In this document: piece by piece, positions 46,026 to 54,781 of the stretch
Numbering within the stretch: the first letter of the stretch is position 1
Layout: each line of letters begins with the position of its first letter
Source of the DNA: Palsa-1447 sp964414785
GTDB lineage: Bacteria > Verrucomicrobiota > Verrucomicrobiia > Opitutales > Opitutaceae
Length of the DNA stretch: 64,000 bases
Reading direction: 5' to 3'
NCBI GenBank assembly: GCA_964414785.1
Contig: CAYPXZ010000013.1
Location: 16,132 to 80,131, forward strand
The notes under the pieces: model-generated
Seen by the model: the letters and a program-made list of their open reading frames with translations, nothing else
The model's database searches: none
What the model was told of the DNA's origin: nothing
Position numbers and translations under genes: made by a program

Positions 46026-47674
46026 GGCAAGTCGCGGTTGCCGACCGCGCTCAAGGGACCCACGTCGACGTGTCCCTCCCTCAGGCGCTTCACCACGAAG
46101 CCGTGGCTGTCCTGGCCGAAGAACTGGGAGGCGTACTTGGTGATTTCCGGAAGGGACCTGTCGAACTCGTTGCGGTGTTCCAGGATGCTGAACCTTGTTA
46201 CCCAGAGCACCTTGCGCACGTTCTGCCTCCATAGGAGCTGGAAGTCATAGGCCACCAGGCCGACGAAGTAGCGGTTCGATTCGATCTCCTCGAGCATGTT
46301 CATCGCGTCGAACTTGAACGAGAGGGACTTGTTGGGGAAATCAAACCCGAGCATGCGCGCATTCCTCATGTCGTTGGAGCTCTGGGCCAGGCCTCCGATC
46401 GGCAGGGTCTCGGTCGTGCTGGAATACGTAGGGTTCCTCGCCATGCCGGACGACCCGCGCGTCGAGACCACCGTGTAAGGCATCGAGAACCCCGGGGCCT
46501 GCATCGATCCGCTCGTCGTCCCCCAGTACACCACGATCAGCAGGTTCGTCCTGCTCGGGTCCCGCGCAGGAAGGTAGTTCTGGTCGGAGAGGGGCCCCGC
46601 GATATTCTGGGCGACCTGCTCGAAAGTCATGTTGTCGATGGTCGGGTCCGCCATGCAGATGTCCCACCTCGAGCCGTTGCCCAGGGCGTAGGTCTCGGGG
46701 GCAAAGGAGCCGTCGGCCTGCGCCTCGCGCGTGTACCCGCCATAGGAATGGGCCGAGACCATGGTATAGCCCTTGGTCACGGTCGGTCCGCCCGAGGCTG
46801 CCACCGGCAGGAACGGAAGTCCGAGGGGGCCGAACGGGCTCTCTTCGGCGCCGCGGGTTGCACGGGGTTGACCGATCCGGCTGTCCGAGGCCCCGGTCGT
46901 CCCGCCGCTCTGGGCGGGATCCTGGCTCTTCGCCGGCTCCGCCGGCTTGAAGTCAAAGTCCTGTCTCGCCAGGACGAGCACGGGCTTACCCCTCGACAGC
47001 GGAGGTTCAAACTCCCACTGGGCGACCGTCGTCACGGCGATGGCCGCGAGTTCCTGGTTCGCCTCGTTCGTCTCCTTGCTGACGCTCGGAATCCTGACGT
47101 GGCCCTGCTCATCGATGTAGAAGTCGACGGACACGCGGCCCCCTCGGCTGCTGAGCGCGAGCGCGTTCGGGTAGACCGGCTTTACGACCTTCTTTGGCGT
47201 CGGGATCCGGTCAAGCTGGCCGAGGGTGCAGGCACTGTAGGCCATGGAGTTCGGGAATATCTTGAAACGCAGGAGTTCCGAATAGGTCATCGGCGTCATG
47301 CTCACCACCACCACGCCCTCTACCTCAAACCTGAACGTGAGGTCCGCCTTGGCGTTGCGCGGCGAACCGTGCACGCGGGCCGGCTCAAACTTCCACTTTT
47401 TAAGGGCTGCTATGGCGCTGTCGGCAAAGCCCGGGTGGCTGTATGCCGTCACCACGTAGTCCGCCATCTTGCCCGTGTCGTCGATGGCCACCGCAATGCT
47501 CGCGGCGCCGCTCTTGATCCCGATGTTGACCAAGGTCTGGGGGTACACCGGGCTCTCGGTCTGGTCGATCTTCACCGGGACGTAGGTGGGTTCACCCATC
47601 TGGGCGGCCAACGGCTGCGCGACGAGGAGGGTAGCCGCGCACAGGATCGGGAAACGGAGGCATTTCATGGTCAT
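46022..47674 (-). CDS. Secreted protein with two TonB C-terminal domains and an unknown C-terminal domain
   Basis: A 550-residue protein. A signal peptide starts at MKCLRFPILCAATLLVAQPLAAQ. Two TonB_C-like units follow: one around residues 35-120 (ESPVYPQTLVNIGIKSGAAS, ending LKKWKFEPARV) and one around 160-245 (VKPVYPNALALSSRGGRVSV, ending VAQWEFEPPLSRG). A Pro/Ser/Gly linker leads to an unrecognised domain of about 250 residues (HSYGGYTREAQADGSFAPET onward) with many aromatic residues. No proline-rich membrane anchor of classical TonB is present, so it is unlikely to energise transporters. Start 47674 and 47668 are both possible. A copy of the ECF-type motif lies directly upstream. Confidence 0.75.
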   Translation of the reverse strand: MTMKCLRFPILCAATLLVAQPLAAQMGEPTYVPVKIDQTESPVYPQTLVNIGIKSGAASIAVAIDDTGKMADYVVTAYSHPGFADSAIAALKKWKFEPARVHGSPRNAKADLTFRFEVEGVVVVSMTPMTYSELLRFKIFPNSMAYSACTLGQLDRIPTPKKVVKPVYPNALALSSRGGRVSVDFYIDEQGHVRIPSVSKETNEANQELAAIAVTTVAQWEFEPPLSRGKPVLVLARQDFDFKPAEPAKSQDPAQSGGTTGASDSRIGQPRATRGAEESPFGPLGLPFLPVAASGGPTVTKGYTMVSAHSYGGYTREAQADGSFAPETYALGNGSRWDICMADPTIDNMTFEQVAQNIAGPLSDQNYLPARDPSRTNLLIVVYWGTTSGSMQAPGFSMPYTVVSTRGSSGMARNPTYSSTTETLPIGGLAQSSNDMRNARMLGFDFPNKSLSFKFDAMNMLEEIESNRYFVGLVAYDFQLLWRQNVRKVLWVTRFSILEHRNEFDRSLPEITKYASQFFGQDSHGFVVKRLREGHVDVGPLSAVGNRDLP

Positions 47675-47690
47675 GATGGATCTGCCTTGT

Positions 47691-47720
47691 ATAACACCAG
47701 ACACCGCCCCTCCCCTTCAA
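47691..47720 (-). promoter_or_regulatory. Candidate ECF promoter of the double TonB-domain gene
   Basis: On the coding strand TTGAAGG (47714-47720), 14 bases, then TGGTGTTAT (47691-47699). Both blocks and the spacing are identical to the element before the anti-sigma gene at 44557-44586. The -10 block ends 17 bp before the first start codon, leaving a very short leader. Confidence 0.55.
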
Positions 47721-47862
47721 TGTCTCCCCAGGCGTCCCATGCCGAAAGATAGGTGAAGGGGGCCGGTCGACGCCGGTGTTTCCTGCTTGGATTCCCCCTG
47801 CTCCCTCGCCCCATGACCCTGCCTAATCCACATCCCGTTGGCCCCGCAAGTCCATCCGCAGC

Positions 47863-48648
47863 GTGAATACCGCCTTCGAGCAACGAATTGAGCGATTCGG
47901 GTGCGCCTTCTACGGCGCGGGAATGGCGGCAATCGGCGTCCAGCATCTGGTCAACGCCGATTTCGTGGCCGTGATCCTGCCCTCATTTCCGGCGTGGGCC
48001 CCCTGGCGGCCTTTCTGGTTCTACTCATGCTCGCTCGGGCTGATCGCCGCGGGGGCCGCGATATGCGCAGGGTGGCGGACCCGCTCCTACGCCACCGTGC
48101 TCGGGTCTGCGCTCCTCGTCCTCATCCTCCTGGTCGACATCCCCAACCAGGCGGCCACGGCAATGGGCTCCCTGGGGGCCTGGAACAACACCCTGAAGGC
48201 CCTGACCCTCTCCGGGGGTGCGTTTGCCGTCGCGGCGTCCCCCTCACCCGAGGCTAACCCCTGGGACCGGCCCTTTGTCTCCTTCGGCTGCTATGCCATG
48301 GCCCTGACTGTGGCGATATTCGGCGTGGAGCATTTCCTCTATGCGGCCTTTGTCGCGGATCTCGTGCCCTCGTGGATCCCCTGGCACCTGTTCTGGACCT
48401 ATTTCTGCGGTGCGGCACTGGTCGCAGCGGGAGCGGGGATGGCCCTCAACGTCCGGGCGCGCCTCGCCGCGAACCTCCTTGGCTCGATCATCTTCATCTG
48501 GCTGCTCGTCCTTCACATCCCCAGGGCCGTCGCCGATCCGGTCAGCGGGCACGGAAACGAATGGACGAGCGTGTGCGAGGCGCTCTCCTTCAGCGGCATC
48601 TGCCTTGTCCTCGGCAGGCGGCTTCCCGGGGCGCCCGGCAGCCGCTAG
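47863..48648 (+). CDS. Tandemly duplicated DoxX-like membrane protein
   Basis: A 261-residue integral membrane protein starting at GTG 47863, with about eight helices in two similar halves. The first half has GVQHLVNADFVAVILPSFPA followed by WAPWRPFWFY and GLIAAGAAI. The second half has GVEHFLYAAFVADLVPSWIP followed by WHLFWTYFCG and LVAAGAGM. This four-helix unit resembles the DoxX/DoxD-like family. The function is unknown. It is divergent from the TonB-domain gene, and its stop overlaps the end of the convergent methyltransferase gene by four bases. Confidence 0.75.
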   Translation: MNTAFEQRIERFGCAFYGAGMAAIGVQHLVNADFVAVILPSFPAWAPWRPFWFYSCSLGLIAAGAAICAGWRTRSYATVLGSALLVLILLVDIPNQAATAMGSLGAWNNTLKALTLSGGAFAVAASPSPEANPWDRPFVSFGCYAMALTVAIFGVEHFLYAAFVADLVPSWIPWHLFWTYFCGAALVAAGAGMALNVRARLAANLLGSIIFIWLLVLHIPRAVADPVSGHGNEWTSVCEALSFSGICLVLGRRLPGAPGSR

Positions 48649-49727
48649 GCGGCACCGTCAGGGACGGCGCCTGCCAATCCCTTTTCCGCCGGGGAGCGCC
48701 TCACGTGGCTCCAGCGCCACGAGTCGAGGTCGGGCCAGCTTTCGACGGAGAGGCGCACCTCGATCTCGTCGCCCACTTCGAATTGGTCGCGGTCCGTCCG
48801 CAGGATCCTGTACCCCCAATGCGGCGCCCGGTGGGGGTCGAGGGGGCCGGAGCCGAGCGAAAGGTCGCCGTCGACAAGGGCGCGGAAATATACCGCGTAG
48901 CCGTCGAGCCTCCCCGCGTTCACAACCTTGCGGGTGAAGACGACCTCCTTTGGCAGGTCCGCCTCCTTGACGGTGTGCAGGTCGATCGACAGCACGGGTT
49001 CCGGCTCGCCCAGGAAGTGCTCGACCAGGCTCAGGTCGCTGCTGACCAGGTGGTAGTAGCCCGGCCTCTGGGGCCGGCTTCTCTCCAGCGCCGAGAAATC
49101 ATACCCGTGCACGCTGAGCTCCCAGATGAACGGGACCAGGCGATCGTCCCTCACCTTGATCGGCTCGCAGTAGAATTCGAAGACGCTCGGAAGGATCAGG
49201 CCGCCGGGCCTTAGGATCCTGTCGCGCAGGTCCGTGACGTTTGCGACCATCGCCTCGTCAAAGAGGCAGTCCCCCATCTGCTCGTGAAGGATCACGTCGA
49301 CCGGCTCCTCGGTCGTGAACTGCGTGCTGTGCGTCGCCACGAATTCCACGTTTTCTATCCGGTTCGCGGCCGCGAGCGTGCGTGCATGTGCCAGGATGTC
49401 GGAATGGTCGATGGCGTAGACATGCGCAGCCCCGCGGCGGGCCGCGAAGGCCGCCAGGATCCCGGTTCCCGTTCCCAGGTCCACCACCCGGTCGCCGGGC
49501 TGGATGTGGCGGGCGATCGCCGCGTGGTAGAAGTCCATGCGGCGCCGGTCGGCGAGCATCCGCTCCTGCTCGTGGAAGTCCGAGAACATGCGCCCGTTGT
49601 TGGCCCGGCGCTCCTCCTCCTCTGAAGGCCTCACCCGCGAGAAGATCCAGGCACGGCACCACCCGAGGAGCCGACTCAGCACCGACGGGGCGGTGATCCT
49701 GGCGCTTTGTGGGTCTTGTTTTGGCAT
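48645..49727 (-). CDS. PRMT-like class I SAM-dependent methyltransferase
   Basis: A 360-residue protein. The SAM-binding motif I is DRVVDLGTGTGILAAFAARR and the acidic post-I residue is YAIDHS. The double-E loop typical of protein arginine methyltransferases is VILHEQMGDCLFDEAM. A beta-barrel-like C-terminal region contains HWGYRI at the place of the PRMT THW loop. Bacterial PRMT-like proteins are mostly uncharacterised, so the substrate may be a protein or a small molecule. I chose ATG 49727 (MPKQDPQSARIT); the frame continues 20 codons upstream. Confidence 0.82.
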   Translation of the reverse strand: MPKQDPQSARITAPSVLSRLLGWCRAWIFSRVRPSEEEERRANNGRMFSDFHEQERMLADRRRMDFYHAAIARHIQPGDRVVDLGTGTGILAAFAARRGAAHVYAIDHSDILAHARTLAAANRIENVEFVATHSTQFTTEEPVDVILHEQMGDCLFDEAMVANVTDLRDRILRPGGLILPSVFEFYCEPIKVRDDRLVPFIWELSVHGYDFSALERSRPQRPGYYHLVSSDLSLVEHFLGEPEPVLSIDLHTVKEADLPKEVVFTRKVVNAGRLDGYAVYFRALVDGDLSLGSGPLDPHRAPHWGYRILRTDRDQFEVGDEIEVRLSVESWPDLDSWRWSHVRRSPAEKGLAGAVPDGAA

Positions 49728-49861
49728 GCTTGTCCGGGCCGGGCCCACGGGGTCGGCGAATCTCGCCGCTTTCCGAAGGGAAAGCAAAGTGAATTGGTCC
49801 GCGTCAAAGCCGGTTCCCGGCTCCCCAAAGCCCCTTCCGCGCTACCCCGGCCTCGGGCTCA

Positions 49862-50206
49862 TCAGGCCGGGACGACCCCGGTACCGGCGAGAATGCCGGC
49901 GCGGCCGGCCCCGGGAAGGGAGGCGGGCGACGGCGCATATCGGGCCACGGCCATCCGGCACAGGGATCCCGCGCGCTCGAGCCGGCGGCAGGTGTCCGGC
50001 CGCCGCTCGTAGATCGTGCACAGCAGCGAGACGGGATCCAGTGCGACGCACGCGCCGTCGCCGCGCTGCTCCATGCATCGGACGCCGTCGTGCTCGACGA
50101 CAAGGCCCTCGGGGACGTCGTCGACGCCCGAAATGAGCTCGACGACAAGGTGGCAGCATCGGCCGCAGCCGGCGCATGGGGGTAGGTGGTCGGTTTGCTC
50201 GGGCAT
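49862..50206 (-). CDS. YkgJ-family cysteine-cluster protein
   Basis: A 114-residue protein with the CxxCxxCC signature of the YkgJ/zinc- or iron-cluster family (CAGCGRCC at residues 11-18). Further cysteines follow at VRCMEQ, ACVALDP, LLCTIYERRPDTCRR and LCRMA. The family probably binds a metal ion or Fe-S cluster; the biochemical role is unknown. It is a single gene, 82 bp from tRNA-Ser and on the same strand. Confidence 0.85.
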   Translation of the reverse strand: MPEQTDHLPPCAGCGRCCHLVVELISGVDDVPEGLVVEHDGVRCMEQRGDGACVALDPVSLLCTIYERRPDTCRRLERAGSLCRMAVARYAPSPASLPGAGRAGILAGTGVVPA

Positions 50207-50287
50207 CGTGGCCTGCCTACCCTACACAGATTCGTCCCGGCGGCGAATCGCGAACGGCGCCGCCTGCGTCGGCGCGCCGTGGCTAAG

Positions 50288-50375
50288 TGGCGGAGAGGGA
50301 GGGATTCGAACCCCCGGTACCTTTCGGCACACCTGATTTCGAGTCAGGCGCAATCGACCACTCTGCCACCTCTCC
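50288..50375 (-). tRNA. tRNA-Ser(CGA)
   Basis: Class II tRNA of 88 nt including encoded CCA. The acceptor stem GGAGAGG pairs with CCTCTCC-type 3' sequence. The anticodon loop is CTCGAAA, giving anticodon CGA. A long variable arm (GCCGAAAGGTACC region) and T-arm GGGGGTTCGAATCCCTC are present. Confidence 0.95.
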
Positions 50376-50560
50376 TTCCGGTGCTCCCACGAGCGGAAAG
50401 TCGACCTGAATGCCCGCATTCGTGGACGAGGTCAAGAGGGATGGTTGTGGTTCCCCAAAGGAGCCCAAGCGGCGTGCCGGAATGGGCGCCGGCCAACCTC
50501 CCGGCCCATGCTCGGGGGTCCGCAGTTGCGGTTGGGCCGCAAAGCCGCGCCCGCCGCGGG

Positions 50561-51211
50561 TCAGGCCTTCGGCACTATCCGGATAATATCGGTCTCAACG
50601 GCGAAATCCACGTTGTCCCGCTTTGACATGACAAGGGTCCGCACCTCCTCGATTGTCGGATAGTCCTTGAACGAGCCGAAACTCCGGGCGTCGTCGATGA
50701 GGATGACGTGCCCGAGGTCCGGCGCCGCGAGCAGGTGGTTCAATTCTTCCATGATGGGAGTCTCCTTGTCCGCCTTCGCGGTCACCCCGGAAGAATAATG
50801 GCCGTCGAGCCAGAATAGCGCGGGCCTATCGATCCGCTTCACCAGCTTCTCGAGCTCGATAGCGCTGTCCCCACAGAGAAGCGTCACGTGCCTGTCCCCT
50901 TCAAACCGTCTCTTCGCATTCTCGTGCAACTCGCGGCTGAGCTCGATCGAGTAGACTTCATCAAACTCCCTTTTCAGGGCCTCGATCATGTCTCCCATGT
51001 AGGTCCCTGTTTCCACGAGGACCCGCAGGCCGTATTTCTTCGCATAACCTCTCAGTATCCTCTGCTTCACCCCGTGTGGAGGAGGGGGAGGCCGGCCCTG
51101 CGCTTCCCATTCCCTGATCTGAGACCGCTGGAATCGCTTGGCTGACCAAGCCTTTACGGCATCTCCAAAAAGAGGAATCGAATAGATGATTCTCTTGATG
51201 CGCTGTTTCAT
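50561..51211 (-). CDS. SAM-dependent methyltransferase-like protein
   Basis: A 216-residue protein with a class I methyltransferase fold. The SAM-binding loop is VLVETGTYMGDMIEALKREF, followed by VYSIELSRELHENA, LLCGDSAIELEKL and the FWLDGHYSSG strand. It resembles methyltransferases found near polysaccharide genes, acting on sugars or small molecules, but no such cluster is here. The start ATG 51211 (MKQRIKRIIYSIPLFG) is preceded by AAGG immediately adjacent, which is too close, so the exact start is uncertain. Confidence 0.75.
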   Translation of the reverse strand: MKQRIKRIIYSIPLFGDAVKAWSAKRFQRSQIREWEAQGRPPPPPHGVKQRILRGYAKKYGLRVLVETGTYMGDMIEALKREFDEVYSIELSRELHENAKRRFEGDRHVTLLCGDSAIELEKLVKRIDRPALFWLDGHYSSGVTAKADKETPIMEELNHLLAAPDLGHVILIDDARSFGSFKDYPTIEEVRTLVMSKRDNVDFAVETDIIRIVPKA

Positions 51212-51316
51212 CCTTGCTGTTTCATGTTGGCGCCGCGGGCGGTCCAAGAAAAGGCGATTCGCACTCCCGTCCCGCAATAGGCAAGGCGGCCTTCCGGGGG
51301 CGCAGGCGGCCGCGGG

Positions 51317-51727
51317 TCAGTCGTTCTCGTCCCCGGCTGCAGCCTGGCCGGTCCCCTTGTTCGCCGGAAGGTGCAGCGGAAACAAGAGGTAGTACTGCAT
51401 GAGCCACCAGCTGCGCGAAGAGCGGTAGAAGAGGACCGGAAACCCCACGGATCCGACGCCCGCCAGGGCAATCGCAGCGGTCGTTCCGATGACCCCCTCG
51501 TAGGCCAGCACCATGACCGGCGTCAGGAAGCAGACGAGGGTGACCCCGTAGTTGAGCGACATGGACCCGATAAAGAATCCCTCGTCCCTCTCCAGGCGCA
51601 GGCCGCAGTCGGGGCACGCCTTGTTCAGGTCAAACATCGATCCCTTCCGGAAAAGGTGGCCCCCCCCGCAGTTGGGGCAGCGGTTGCGCAGCCCGCGCGA
51701 GACCACCTGAACACGGGTGACGGTCAT
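51317..51727 (-). CDS. DUF983-family membrane protein
   Basis: A 136-residue protein. An N-terminal zinc-ribbon-like part (RNRCPNCGGGHLF; CPDCGLRLERDEGFF) is followed by two membrane helices (YGVTLVCFLTPVMVLAYEGV and the AALAGVGSVGFPVLFYRS region), the typical DUF983 layout. The function is unknown. The start is ATG 51727, 22 bp after the tsf stop, so it is probably the third gene of the rpsB-tsf unit, where pyrH or frr is more common. Confidence 0.85.
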   Translation of the reverse strand: MTVTRVQVVSRGLRNRCPNCGGGHLFRKGSMFDLNKACPDCGLRLERDEGFFIGSMSLNYGVTLVCFLTPVMVLAYEGVIGTTAAIALAGVGSVGFPVLFYRSSRSWWLMQYYLLFPLHLPANKGTGQAAAGDEND

Positions 51728-51749
51728 GGGAGTGATCCCAGCCGGATCT

Positions 51750-52343
51750 TTAGGAGCCGAGCTGGAACCTGACAAACCTGCGGACCTGGATGTTCTCGCC
51801 GGTCTTCGCGATCGTCTCGGTGATGAGGTCCTTCACCGACTTCTCCGCGAGTTTCACGAACGACTGGTCGAGCAGGCATACGGTCGAGTAGTACTTCTCG
51901 AGCTTGCCCTCCACGATCTTCTGGACGGCGGCGGGCGGCTTGCCCTGGACCTGGGCGGCGGCGATCTCGCGCTCCTTGGCGAGCTCGGCCTCCGGGACCT
52001 GGTCCCGGGAAACGTAGAGCGGGCTCGCGGCTGCGATCTGCAGGCAGAGGTCCCGGACGAAGGTCTTGAACTCGTCGTTTCGCGCGACGAAGTCCGTCTC
52101 GCAGTTGACCTCAATGAGGACGCCGACCTTCCCGCCGACGTGAATGTAGCTCTCGATCAGGCCCTCCTTGGTCATGCGGTCCGCCTTCTTGGCTGCGGAC
52201 GCGGCGCCCTTCTTGCGCAGGATCGTGATCGCCTCCTCGACGTTGCCGTTGGACTCCGTGAGAGCCTTCTTGCAGTCGAGAAGCCCGGCGCCGGTCTGGC
52301 CGCGCAGGTCATTGACCATTTTGGCAGTGATGGGAGTGCTCAT
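51750..52343 (-). CDS. tsf: Translation elongation factor EF-Ts
   Basis: A 197-residue guanine-nucleotide exchange factor for EF-Tu. The N-terminal UBA-like domain has the conserved LRGQTGAGLLDCKKALTESN and ILRKKGAASAAKKADR, followed by IEVNCETDFVARNDEF. The C-terminal dimerisation half is short, giving the compact EF-Ts type seen also in Thermus and cyanobacteria rather than the roughly 280-residue E. coli form. It lies 1 bp after the rpsB stop, the classical rpsB-tsf order. Confidence 0.96.
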   Translation of the reverse strand: MSTPITAKMVNDLRGQTGAGLLDCKKALTESNGNVEEAITILRKKGAASAAKKADRMTKEGLIESYIHVGGKVGVLIEVNCETDFVARNDEFKTFVRDLCLQIAAASPLYVSRDQVPEAELAKEREIAAAQVQGKPPAAVQKIVEGKLEKYYSTVCLLDQSFVKLAEKSVKDLITETIAKTGENIQVRRFVRFQLGS

Positions 52344-52344
52344 A

Positions 52345-53238
52345 TCATTCAGCCTTCACCGGCGCCTTGCGGGTGCGTGCGATCTTGCGCGACGTGGCTG
52401 CGTCGGCCTCGGCGGTGGTCAGCTCGATCGGGATGTCGATCTTGGAGAGGTCTATCTCGCCCTCGACGGGCGCGGCGACGGGCGCAGCCGGCTCGCTCGC
52501 GGCCTGGGCGGCGGCCTTGGCGTCGGCGCCGCGCTGGGCCCGGCGGGAATCGCGCTGGGAGAGTCCCGCCTGGATGGCGGCCACGATCGTCTCAACGATG
52601 ATGCGGATCGACTTCACGGCGTCGTCGTTGCCGGGGATCGGGTAGGTCACCAGGGACGGGTCCGAGTTGGTGTCGACGAGCGCGATCGAGGGGATCCCGC
52701 AGCGGGCGGCTTCGGCAACCGCGATCGCCTCGTGCCCGACGTCGACGATGAACAGCGCAGAGGGCAGCCCGCCCATCTCCGCGATTCCGTTGAAATTGCG
52801 CTGCATGCGGCTCATCTCGCGCTTGATCGCCGACTCCTCCTTGCGGGGGAGCTTGGACATCTCGCCGCTCGTCTCCATGGCCTGGTACTTCTTGTACTTG
52901 GCGATGGACTTCTTGACGGTCTCGTAATTGGTGAGCGTGCCACCGAGCCAGCGGTCCACCGAGAAGGGCATTCCGGTCGCGGCCGCCGCCTCGCGGACGA
53001 GGTCCTTGGCCTGGCGCTTGGTACCGACGAGAAGGACGTTGCCGCCGTTCGCCACGGTGTTCTCGATGAAAGCGCAGGCCTTCTCCAGGTTGTCGAAGGT
53101 CTTGGCGAGGTCGATGATCGTGACCCCCTGGCGATGGTCGAAGATGAAGGGCTTCGAACGGGGATTCCAGCGCTTGGTCTGGTGCCCGAAGTGGACGCCT
53201 GCGTCCAGCAGGTCCTTAGGTGTGATGCTGATGCTCAT
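52345..53238 (-). CDS. rpsB: 30S ribosomal protein S2
   Basis: A 297-residue ribosomal protein with the S2 signatures (LLDAGVHFGHQTKRWNPRSK; VDRWLGGTLTNYETVKKSI; VDTNSDPSLVTYPIPGNDDA). After the conserved core an Ala/Pro-rich tail of about 65 residues (AQAASEPAAPVAAPVEGEID) ends in a basic stretch (SRKIARTRKAPVKAE). ATG 53238 (MSISITPKDLLDAG) is the conserved start; the nine codons upstream are not. Confidence 0.96.
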   Translation of the reverse strand: MSISITPKDLLDAGVHFGHQTKRWNPRSKPFIFDHRQGVTIIDLAKTFDNLEKACAFIENTVANGGNVLLVGTKRQAKDLVREAAAATGMPFSVDRWLGGTLTNYETVKKSIAKYKKYQAMETSGEMSKLPRKEESAIKREMSRMQRNFNGIAEMGGLPSALFIVDVGHEAIAVAEAARCGIPSIALVDTNSDPSLVTYPIPGNDDAVKSIRIIVETIVAAIQAGLSQRDSRRAQRGADAKAAAQAASEPAAPVAAPVEGEIDLSKIDIPIELTTAEADAATSRKIARTRKAPVKAE

Positions 53239-53652
53239 GTTGATCTGATGTATCTGTCGGTACACAGGTCGGCCAAAAGGGCCGCCTTGCGATCGATGTT
53301 ACTGACGTTGACGTTGTTGGTTTATACTGACGGAAGGTCCAAAACAGTGTCTTCGGCGCCGGCTTGCAAGCGCGAAGTGTTCGATTAAGGAAGCTGCCCA
53401 TCGGGGGGAGGTTGGCCGGCCGGGAACGCCTCCGGGCTACGTATTAATACACATTAACTTCCGTCAGGAACTCATTGTAGTGTTTTCCCATGCGACAAGC
53501 TGATCACGGGGTCCGGTTCCTGCGAGCCCACCCCACCCTTTGCGTGCCCCGGAATCGCCTTTACCACGGACACATTTCGGTTGGCTTCAAATCCGTACCA
53601 AATCAGCTTCACTTTCAGGCCCGTCCGACGCTGATAGTCGAAGGTCCCCATA
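53239..53652. other. Divergent intergenic region between rpsB and the minor pilin operon
   Basis: About 410 bases. On the minus strand a TATAAA at 53321-53326 may be the -10 of the rpsB promoter, about 80 bp before the start; I see no clear -35. An AT-rich patch at 53441-53462 (CGTATTAATACACATTAACT) stands out and may belong to the pilin operon promoter. Open frames here have no coding character. Confidence 0.4.
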
Positions 53653-54189
53653 TTGCGCGATATCCGAAAATCAACGTCGACCCGAGGCTTCACCATCATG
53701 GAGGTGGCATTGGCTGCCACCGTGCTGGCGCTGACGCTCGTCGGGATGATCGGCGTGATCGAGTCCGGGACGCAGATGCTCGACCTCTCGCGCAAGCAGA
53801 CGCTCGCGGCGCAAATTCTCCACAGCGAGATCGACCAGCTGCGGCTGCAGAGCTGGCCCACGGTGTCCGGGTACTCGACCACGGGCACGGCCATCGGCAG
53901 CGGGTACGCCGCGGGCCCGACGACGCTGACCTCTTCCACCGACCCGTCGCTGGCAACCTTCATCGCCAACTATCCCCAGGTGGCCAACATCTTCACGCTG
54001 ACGCGGACCGTCGCGTGCGTGAAGCCGAGCCAGACGAATCCAAATCCGACCGCCTATGCGAGCACGCCCCTCCTGCTGCAGGTGACGTTCACGATCACCT
54101 GGAAGGGCGTGACCGGCCGCTCCTACTCACGAACCAGCACGACCTACGTCGGCTATAATGGTCTCTACCAAGTCTTTCAGAGGTCATAG
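53653..54189 (+). CDS. PilV-like minor prepilin
   Basis: A 178-residue prepilin. The short leader ending RG precedes FTIMEVALAATVLALTLVGM, with the prepilin-peptidase site G|FT, the +5 glutamate and the hydrophobic assembly helix. The globular domain is Ser/Thr-rich. It starts at TTG 53653; the only nearby ATG would remove the leader and cleavage site, so the rare start is well supported. Minor pilins prime pilus or pseudopilus assembly. It overlaps the next gene by 32 bp. Confidence 0.82.
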   Translation: MRDIRKSTSTRGFTIMEVALAATVLALTLVGMIGVIESGTQMLDLSRKQTLAAQILHSEIDQLRLQSWPTVSGYSTTGTAIGSGYAAGPTTLTSSTDPSLATFIANYPQVANIFTLTRTVACVKPSQTNPNPTAYASTPLLLQVTFTITWKGVTGRSYSRTSTTYVGYNGLYQVFQRS

Positions 54190-54781
54190 GTCCCCCACCC
54201 GAAGCGCGGGTGGGTTCACCCTGCTCGAGGTGATGATGGTGACCCTGATCTCCTCCTTTGTCTTCGCAGGGGTACTCTCGGCCTACATTTTTCTCGGCCG
54301 CGGCCTTGCCCGGCAGATCAACGCCGAGGGACTCGAATCCCGGACCCGGCTCGCCCTCTACTGGTTCGCAAGGGATGTGTCGTCGGCGACGTCGATAACC
54401 GCCCAGAACCCGGGGGCGACCACCACGGGGAACCGGATGACCCTGGCCGTGCCCTCGCTGGGCACGGTCTATTACGCCTGCGACTGGTCGGGCGGCTCGG
54501 GACAAGGAAAGCTCACGCGCCAGGTCGGATCGGGCGCAACCCTGACGCTCCTCACTAACCTATCGTCATTCGGCGTCGGTTGCTACGACCTCACGGGCAA
54601 CGCGATAACCCTTCCCTCTTCCGCGCCGTCGACGCCACAAGTGGATATCAAACAAGTATATATGACCTACACGGCCACGGCGGGGGTCGCCTCCACGGGA
54701 GCCCAATCCAACTATACTGTGGTCTCGCCAACGGTAATCCTGAAGAATAAAGGCTTCCTTCAGGATCCGACCGCACCATGA
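54158..54781 (+). CDS. PilW-like minor prepilin
   Basis: A 207-residue prepilin-like protein. A basic leader of 18 residues ends GG, followed by FTLLEVMMVTLISSFVFAGV, the type IV prepilin cleavage and N-methylation motif with glutamate +5. The rest is a Ser/Thr/Gly-rich domain with two cysteines (YYACDWS; VGCYDL) that may form a disulfide. It overlaps the PilV-like gene by 32 bp and the PilX-like gene by 4 bp (ATGA), so the three are a translationally coupled set. Confidence 0.85.
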   Translation: MVSTKSFRGHRSPTRSAGGFTLLEVMMVTLISSFVFAGVLSAYIFLGRGLARQINAEGLESRTRLALYWFARDVSSATSITAQNPGATTTGNRMTLAVPSLGTVYYACDWSGGSGQGKLTRQVGSGATLTLLTNLSSFGVGCYDLTGNAITLPSSAPSTPQVDIKQVYMTYTATAGVASTGAQSNYTVVSPTVILKNKGFLQDPTAP

